NCBI GenBank assembly: GCA_937914895.1
Contig: CALGIL010000144.1
Location: forward strand, 1 to 10,259
Reading direction: 5' to 3'
DNA: 10,259 nt
DNA from: an uncultured Angelakisella sp.
GTDB taxonomy: Bacteria; Bacillota; Clostridia; Oscillospirales; Ruminococcaceae
Under the pieces are notes generated by a model. That model had not been told where the DNA came from. It did no database searches and was given only the letters and a program-made list of their open reading frames with translations. The translations under genes and the position numbers were made by a program. Positions 7,593 to 10,259 of the stretch are shown here, piece by piece (position 1 is the first letter of the stretch; the number at the start of each line of letters is the position of its first letter).

Positions 7593-8222
7593 ATGGCAAG
7601 ATATACCGGCCCAAGCTGCAGACAATGCCGCCGCGAGGGCAAGAAGCTATTTTTGAAGGGCGACCGCTGCTACTCGGACAAATGCGCCGTGACACGCAGG
7701 GCCACCATCCCCGGCCAGCACGGCAAAGCCCGCCAGAGGAAGGTTTCGGAGTACGGCGTGCAGCTGCGGGCCAAACAGAGCGCCAGAAGATATTATGGCG
7801 TGCTGGAAAGCCAGTTTGCCAAATATTACGATATGGCCGAGCGCAAGCCCGGAATCACCGGTGAAAACCTGCTGCAGATTTTGGAAAGCCGCCTGGACAA
7901 CGTGGTGTACCGCATCGGCTTTGCCTCCTCCCGCAAAGAGGCCCGCCAGCTGGTGCGCCATGGACATTACACCCTTAACGGCCACAAGGCCAACATCCCC
8001 TCCATCCTGCTGAAGGCCGGAGACGTGGTGGCCGTGTCCGCCCGGGGCAGACAGACCGACAAAATCAAAGAGGTTGCCGAGGCAAACGCCCCCCGCCCCG
8101 TGCCCAAGTGGCTGGACGTGGATGCGGCAAAGCTGGAGGCCAAGGTCATTGAGATGCCCGCCCGGGACGACATTGACCTGGACGTGGAAGAGCATCTCAT
8201 CGTCGAGTATTACAGTAAGTAA
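7593..8222 (+). CDS. rpsD: 30S ribosomal protein S4, zinc-binding form
   Basis: A 209-residue protein that nucleates 16S rRNA folding and lines the mRNA entry channel. Cysteines at residues 9, 12, 26 and 31 (CRQC...C-x4-C) form the N-terminal zinc knuckle of the cysteine-containing S4 type. The S4 RNA-binding domain spans roughly 99-163 ([20 protein letters not shown], then [17 protein letters not shown]). The protein ends [15 protein letters not shown] at 7593 follows an AGGAGGTG site at 7576-7583. The rpsK-rpsD-rpoA order is that of Clostridia and E. coli; in B. subtilis rpsD lies elsewhere and is autoregulated. No S4-binding leader is recognised here. Confidence 0.98.
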   Translation: MARYTGPSCRQCRREGKKLFLKGDRCYSDKCAVTRRATIPGQHGKARQRKVSEYGVQLRAKQSARRYYGVLESQFAKYYDMAERKPGITGENLLQILESRLDNVVYRIGFASSRKEARQLVRHGHYTLNGHKANIPSILLKAGDVVAVSARGRQTDKIKEVAEANAPRPVPKWLDVDAAKLEAKVIEMPARDDIDLDVEEHLIVEYYSK

Positions 8223-8248
8223 TCCGCCGACCGAGCATATGGGAAGCA

Positions 8249-8266
8249 GACAAACCATTTGTCGAA
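8249..8266 (+). promoter_or_regulatory. Inverted GACAAA/TTTGTC element before rpoA
   Basis: In the 63-base rpsD-rpoA gap, GACAAA (8249-8254), CCA and TTTGTC (8258-8263) form a perfect 6-bp inverted repeat. The right arm continues as TTTGTCGAA (8258-8266), which equals the Spo0A-box consensus. No convincing -35/-10 pair surrounds it, so as DNA its role is unclear; as RNA it would be a short hairpin just before the rpoA ribosome site (AAGGAGGG at 8269-8276). A close variant occurs at 9709-9724. Confidence 0.35.
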
Positions 8267-8285
8267 CTAAGGAGGGTTTTCATTA

Positions 8286-9242
8286 GTGGTTAAAATTATT
8301 GAGCCCAGGATCGAAACCGCAGAGCTGAAGTCCGACGGCACTTACGGCAAGTTTATTGCCGAACCTCTGGACCGCGGCTTTGGCATCACCCTGGGCAACA
8401 GCCTGAGACGGGTGCTCCTCTCCTCGCTTCCTGGTGTGGCCGTATCCTCAGTCAAAATAGACGGCATCCAGCATGAGTTTTCCACCATCCCCGGGGTCAA
8501 GGAGGACGTGACCGAAATCATCCTCAACATCAAGGGGCTGACCGCAAAGCTGTACAGTGACGAGCCCGTGCGGGTCAAAATTGCCGCCGAGGGCGAGTGC
8601 GAGGTCACCGCGGGCTCCATCACCGGCAGCAGCGAGGTGGAGGTGCTGGACCCCGGCATGCACATTGCCACCCTGGCCGAAGGCGCCAAGCTGAACATGG
8701 AGCTGGTGGTCCAAAAGGGGCAGGGCTATGTTTCCTCCGACCGCAACAAGGCGCTGGACGGCGACAAGGCCCCCGTGGGCACCATTTTTGTGGACAGCAT
8801 TTACACCCCGGTGCTCAAGGTCAATTACGCGGTGCAGGACACCCGCGTCGAACAGATTACGGACTACGACAAGCTGACCCTGGAGGTTTGGACCGACGGG
8901 ACCATCTCGGCCAAAGAAGCGGTCAGCCTGGCGGCCAAGATCCTCAATAGACAACTCAACCACTTCGTGGAACTGAGCGACGAAGTGAGCTCTACGGAAA
9001 TCATGGAGAAAAAAGAGGACACCGGGAAAGACAAGGTTCTTGAGATGACCATTGAAGAGCTTGACCTGTCTGTTCGCGCCTTTAACTGCCTCAAGCGCGC
9101 CGGCATCAATACCGTGGGCGACCTTGCCAGCAAGACACCCGAAGAGATGATGAAGGTCCGCAACCTGGGCAAAAAGTCCCTGGAAGAGGTCGTCAACAAG
9201 ATGGAAAATCTGGGCGTCAATATGCACCAAGAAGAAGACTAA
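8286..9242 (+). CDS. rpoA: DNA-directed RNA polymerase alpha subunit
   Basis: A 318-residue protein, the normal length for Firmicutes alpha. The N-terminal domain (about 1-230) dimerises and seeds assembly of beta and beta'; [20 protein letters not shown] near 28-47 is the classic motif. A charged linker (about 236-253) leads to the C-terminal domain from ~254, which contacts UP elements and activators. DNA-contact positions seen in E. coli are conserved: Arg264 and Asn267 in [14 protein letters not shown] and the [13 protein letters not shown] helix (Gly295, Lys297, Ser298). The start is GTG at 8286, ten bases after GGAGG at 8271-8275. This is the largest intergenic gap within the operon. 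Confidence 0.98.
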   Translation: MVKIIEPRIETAELKSDGTYGKFIAEPLDRGFGITLGNSLRRVLLSSLPGVAVSSVKIDGIQHEFSTIPGVKEDVTEIILNIKGLTAKLYSDEPVRVKIAAEGECEVTAGSITGSSEVEVLDPGMHIATLAEGAKLNMELVVQKGQGYVSSDRNKALDGDKAPVGTIFVDSIYTPVLKVNYAVQDTRVEQITDYDKLTLEVWTDGTISAKEAVSLAAKILNRQLNHFVELSDEVSSTEIMEKKEDTGKDKVLEMTIEELDLSVRAFNCLKRAGINTVGDLASKTPEEMMKVRNLGKKSLEEVVNKMENLGVNMHQEED

Positions 9243-9253
9243 GCAAACAGGTT

Positions 9254-9260
9254 AAAGGAG
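9254..9260 (+). promoter_or_regulatory. Shine-Dalgarno site fixing the rplQ start
   Basis: AAAGGAG ends eight bases before the GTG at 9269. An in-frame GTG at 9260 overlaps the last base of this site, so it cannot be the initiation codon served by it; the start three codons later is preferred. Confidence 0.75.
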
Positions 9261-9268
9261 TGATACTA

Positions 9269-9610
9269 GTGCCAGGAGTCAGAAAGCTGGGCAGGTCCAG
9301 CGACCATCGGAGAGCCATGCTCCGTGCGATGGTGACCTTCCTGATGGAAAACGGGAAGATCGAGACCACCGTCACCCGGGCCAAAGAGGTCCGGTCTATG
9401 GCCGAAAAGATGATCACCATCGCCAAGGGAGGCGACCTTCACTCCAAGCGGCAGGTGTATTCTTATATTACCAAAGAGACGGTTGCCAAGAAGGTTATCG
9501 ACGAAATTGCGCCCAAGTACAAGGACGTCCCCGGCGGCTATACCCGGATTACCCGGATTGGTCCCCGCCGCGGCGACGCCGCGGAAATGGCCATTATCGA
9601 GCTGATCTAA
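9269..9610 (+). CDS. rplQ: 50S ribosomal protein L17
   Basis: A 113-residue protein of usual length at the polypeptide exit side of the large subunit. The sequence begins [20 protein letters not shown] and contains the diagnostic [20 protein letters not shown] stretch; it ends [22 protein letters not shown]. The start chosen is the GTG at 9269, because the earlier in-frame GTG at 9260 overlaps the ribosome site and would add MIL to an otherwise family-like N-terminus. rplQ is the last gene of the alpha cluster here, and a strong terminator begins about 20 bases after its TAA. Confidence 0.97.
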   Translation: MPGVRKLGRSSDHRRAMLRAMVTFLMENGKIETTVTRAKEVRSMAEKMITIAKGGDLHSKRQVYSYITKETVAKKVIDEIAPKYKDVPGGYTRITRIGPRRGDAAEMAIIELI

Positions 9611-9612
9611 CG

Positions 9613-9625
9613 GCCCCACAGGGGC
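9613..9625 (+). other. Small hairpin after the rplQ stop
   Basis: GCCCC-ACA-GGGGC, a 5-bp GC stem with a 3-base loop starting two bases after the rplQ TAA. It is followed by AGTAAAAAG rather than a T-run, so it is not a terminator alone; it may protect the 3' end of the operon message. Confidence 0.5.
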
Positions 9626-9630
9626 AGTAA

Positions 9631-9664
9631 AAAGCGGAGAGGGCGCGCCCTCTCCGCTTTTCTG
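9631..9664 (+). terminator. Rho-independent terminator of the ribosomal operon
   Basis: Positions 9631-9660 are a perfect 30-bp inverted repeat (15-bp arms, AAAGCGGAGAGGGCG and its complement) followed by T-rich TCTG, so the transcript would end in a GC-rich stem and about four U residues. The left side carries five A residues (9629-9633), so the same hairpin could stop transcription arriving from the right on the minus strand. Confidence 0.9.
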
Positions 9665-9675
9665 CGCCGCGGCAG

Positions 9676-9685
9676 AACCCGGGTT
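9676..9685. repeat. 10-bp palindrome AACCCGGGTT
   Basis: A self-complementary decamer followed by TTATAC, between the operon terminator and the next promoter. It follows a small TCTGC...GCAGA inverted repeat (9661-9676). It may be a weak back-up terminator or an operator; nothing else supports a role. Confidence 0.3.
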
Positions 9686-9695
9686 TTATACAAAA

Positions 9696-9744
9696 TGCGA
9701 CAAAAGCCGACAAACCCTTGTCGATATTGTACAACTTGACAAGG
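9696..9744. promoter_or_regulatory. Cluster of four GACAA/TTGTC boxes, Spo0A-box-like
   Basis: Four copies of a GACAA core lie within 49 bp: GCGACAAAAG (core at 9699), CCGACAAAC (core at 9709, exactly 10 bp later), the inverted copy CTTGTCGAT (9717-9725) and CTTGACAAGG (core at 9738) overlapping the -35 hexamer. Read on the proper strand they are TGTCGCA, TGTCGGC, TGTCGAT and TGTCAAG, against the known Spo0A box TGTCGAA. A TTGTACAA palindrome (9727-9734) lies between the third and fourth. The number, helical phasing and overlap with the -35 suggest a regulator-binding region. Spo0A is the best-known candidate but the matches are 5-6 of 7. Confidence 0.45.
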
Positions 9745-9764
9745 GGAAAGAAGTGTGCTATCCT
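9736..9764 (+). promoter_or_regulatory. SigmaA-type promoter of the small downstream unit
   Basis: A perfect -35 TTGACA (9736-9741), a 17-base spacer and a -10 TATCCT (9759-9764, four of six consensus bases) preceded by TGC, an extended -10. Transcription would start near 9771. No other hexamer pair of this quality was noticed in the window, and it lies after the operon terminator, so the downstream unit should be independent of the ribosomal operon. Confidence 0.75.
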
Positions 9765-9794
9765 AAAGGCGAGGAAGAAGAGTGATTCCTGAAA

Positions 9795-9819
9795 GGCCAT
9801 TTTGAAGCAGAAAATGGTC
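9795..9819 (+). other. Leader hairpin
   Basis: GGCCATTTT (9795-9803) pairs over nine positions, with one G-U, with AAAATGGTC (9811-9819) around a 7-base loop. It lies about 25 bases after the predicted transcription start, within a leader of roughly 110 bases. It does not match a riboswitch or T-box motif that I recognise. Confidence 0.45.
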
Positions 9820-9869
9820 CGAAGCAATCGGCTTTCTCCAACCGGAACAGCCGGGAATAAACGGAAAGG

Positions 9870-9921
9870 GGTGAGTCCAATGTACGAGGAAGCTGGCATA
9901 GACCCGTGTGAGGACCTCACC
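9870..9921 (+). promoter_or_regulatory. Possible ribosome-site-sequestering stem over the small ORF
   Basis: GGTGAGTCC (9870-9878), which contains part of the AAAGGGGTGAG ribosome site of the 17-codon ORF, can pair with GGACCTCACC (9912-9921) with one bulged C. An exclusive alternative is the local hairpin GTGAG-GAC-CTCAC (9908-9920) using the same 3' bases. The two states would respectively hide and expose the ribosome site. Confidence 0.35.
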
Positions 9922-9933
9922 GCCAACGAGTAA
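9880..9933 (+). CDS. 17-residue small ORF, unknown
   Basis: ATG at 9880 sits about eight bases after a good AAAGGGGTG ribosome site (9865-9873) and encodes MYEEAGIDPCEDLTANE, an acidic peptide, ending in TAA. I do not recognise it. Thirteen of seventeen codons end in G or C, like the neighbouring real genes, which supports translation. The TAA is followed by C, a weak stop context. Immediately afterwards the gene-like wobble pattern moves into the +1 frame (next entry), so this may be the first part of a longer protein reached by frameshift or split by a one-base change, or else a leader peptide whose translation affects the downstream frame. Confidence 0.45.
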   Translation: MYEEAGIDPCEDLTANE

Positions 9934-9955
9934 CTGCCGCATCAAGACGATTTTT

Positions 9956-10069
9956 GTGAAACAATGGTTCCACCTTGCCAAGAGCAACGTCTTGCGTCCT
10001 CTGATGCCGGCCATCGCCGCGGTGAAGGGAAAAAGGAAGGACTCCTGCTGTAAAGAAAGCAGCGAGTAG
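9956..10069 (+). CDS. 37-residue small basic ORF, unknown
   Basis: A frame open from 9902 to the TAG at 10067-10069. The GTG at 9956 gives 37 residues beginning MKQWFHLAKSNVLRPLMPAI, then AAV, a basic KGKRK patch (24-28), a Cys-Cys pair (31-32) and a polar tail. An earlier GTG at 9908 would give 53 residues. About 27 of 37 codons end in G or C, against about 17 of 39 in the frame that continues from the 17-codon ORF, so this is the coding-like frame here. No ribosome site precedes 9956, so expression would need coupling to, or frameshifting from, the upstream ORF. Family unknown; possibly membrane-active or a regulator-sized peptide, but that is guesswork. Confidence 0.4.
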   Translation: MKQWFHLAKSNVLRPLMPAIAAVKGKRKDSCCKESSE

Positions 10070-10180
10070 GTTTCACGACTTCAGCATAGATTTGTAGACT
10101 GTACACGCAAGGTCACTGCAATACGCAAACATTAAGCCAAGTTGTATACAGCAGAAAGTACGCAAATAAGCCAAAGAATG
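10070..10180 (+). other. Untranslated 3' stretch with short direct repeats
   Basis: No gene is seen. It contains two copies of a bipartite motif, TACGCAAA then TAAGCCAA: 10122-10140 with a 3-base insert (CAT) between the halves, and 10159-10174 with the halves adjacent. A weaker TACACGCAAGG occurs at 10102. It is more AT-rich than the operon and lies between the 37-codon ORF and the terminator, so it would be the 3' part of the small transcript. Confidence 0.45.
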
Positions 10181-10208
10181 GGGCGCCCGCAAAGGCGCCC
10201 TTTCTTTT
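10181..10208 (+). terminator. Rho-independent terminator of the small unit
   Basis: GGGCGCC (10181-10187), a 6-base CGCAAA loop, GGCGCCC (10194-10200) and a TTTCTTTT tract. With the promoter at 9736-9764 it brackets a transcript of about 440 bases. Confidence 0.85.
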
Positions 10209-10209
10209 G

Positions 10210-10241
10210 TATAAAGAAAACCACTCGCTAGGCGAGTGGTT
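10210..10241 (-). terminator. Hairpin at the right edge, minus-strand terminator
   Basis: AACCACTCGC (10219-10228), TAG loop, GCGAGTGGTT (10232-10241): a perfect 10-bp stem. On the minus strand the stem is followed by TTTTCTTTAT, so it can terminate a gene arriving from beyond the right edge. On the plus strand the stem is not followed by a T-run. A subterminal hairpin of this kind could alternatively be the end of an IS200/IS605-type element; no transposase is visible in the window. Confidence 0.55.
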
Positions 10242-10259
10242 CAGTGAAAGGCTTATGCC

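Noticed and set aside
8223..8285. A separate promoter for rpoA in the rpsD-rpoA gap
   Set aside because: No pair of hexamers with proper spacing; CATATG at 8236 has no matching -35. The inverted motif there is reported without a promoter claim.
9782..9805. GTG start giving a 7-codon ORF near the predicted transcription start
   Set aside because: Its possible ribosome site would be at the extreme 5' end of the transcript and the peptide is too short to judge; likely chance.
9594..9926. A 110-codon minus-strand frame across the operon terminator and small-unit promoter
   Set aside because: It runs through the 30-bp terminator palindrome and the promoter, has no good ribosome site and no family resemblance; the plus-strand signals are stronger.
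9763..10014. An 83-codon minus-strand frame opposite the small ORFs
   Set aside because: No promoter or ribosome site was seen for it, and the promoter, ribosome site and terminator all favour the plus strand. It cannot be excluded entirely.
9964..10052. ATG frame beginning MVPPCQEQ, continuing the frame of the 17-codon ORF
   Set aside because: No ribosome site, and wobble positions are only about 44 percent G/C, unlike real genes here; the +1 frame is more gene-like.
9771..10208. Known structured RNAs (tmRNA, RNase P RNA, SRP RNA, 6S RNA, T-box)
   Set aside because: None of their conserved sequence blocks are visible; there is no tag-peptide ORF with a tRNA-like end, no P4 motif, no SRP GGAA tetraloop region and no T-box sequence.

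Overview
This window is almost entirely the distal half of a long ribosomal-protein operon (the spc and alpha clusters) on the plus strand of a GC-rich Firmicute. The gene order is [rplX]-rplE-rpsZ-rpsH-rplF-rplR-rpsE-rpmD-rplO-secY-adk-map-KOW protein-infA-rpmJ-rpsM-rpsK-rpsD-rpoA-rplQ. Three things point to a Clostridia-type Firmicute: the short four-cysteine S14, the KOW-domain gene between map and infA, and adk and map following secY. High G/C at wobble positions and the protein sequences suggest the Oscillospiraceae group, but that family-level placement is inference.

Region by region: 1-66 is the 3' end of rplX. Positions 85-3361 hold L5, S14, S8, L6, L18, S5, L30 and L15. Positions 3362-6605 hold SecY, adenylate kinase, methionine aminopeptidase, a small KOW protein and IF-1. 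Positions 6640-9610 hold L36, S13, S11, S4, RNA polymerase alpha and L17. Genes are separated by short gaps with strong Shine-Dalgarno sites, and some abut or overlap (rplO/secY, adk/map, KOW/infA), as expected for one polycistronic message. A perfect 30-bp palindrome with a T-run closes the operon at about 9631-9664. Together the genes make ribosomal subunits, the translocon pore, nucleotide balance, N-terminal Met removal, initiation factor 1 and RNA polymerase alpha.

The unusual part is 9665-10259. It holds an apparently self-contained short transcription unit: a good promoter (TTGACA, 17 bp, TATCCT with extended -10) preceded by four GACAA/TTGTC motifs that resemble Spo0A boxes, a hairpin-containing leader, and two tiny reading frames (17 and at least 37 codons). 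These look like one coding signal that changes frame at a TAA, and they match no family I recognise. The unit ends in a hairpin-plus-T-run terminator. A second hairpin at the right edge is oriented as a minus-strand terminator or could be the end of a mobile element. A near-copy of the promoter's inverted motif also lies just before rpoA. I see no CRISPR array, tRNA, rRNA or complete mobile element.
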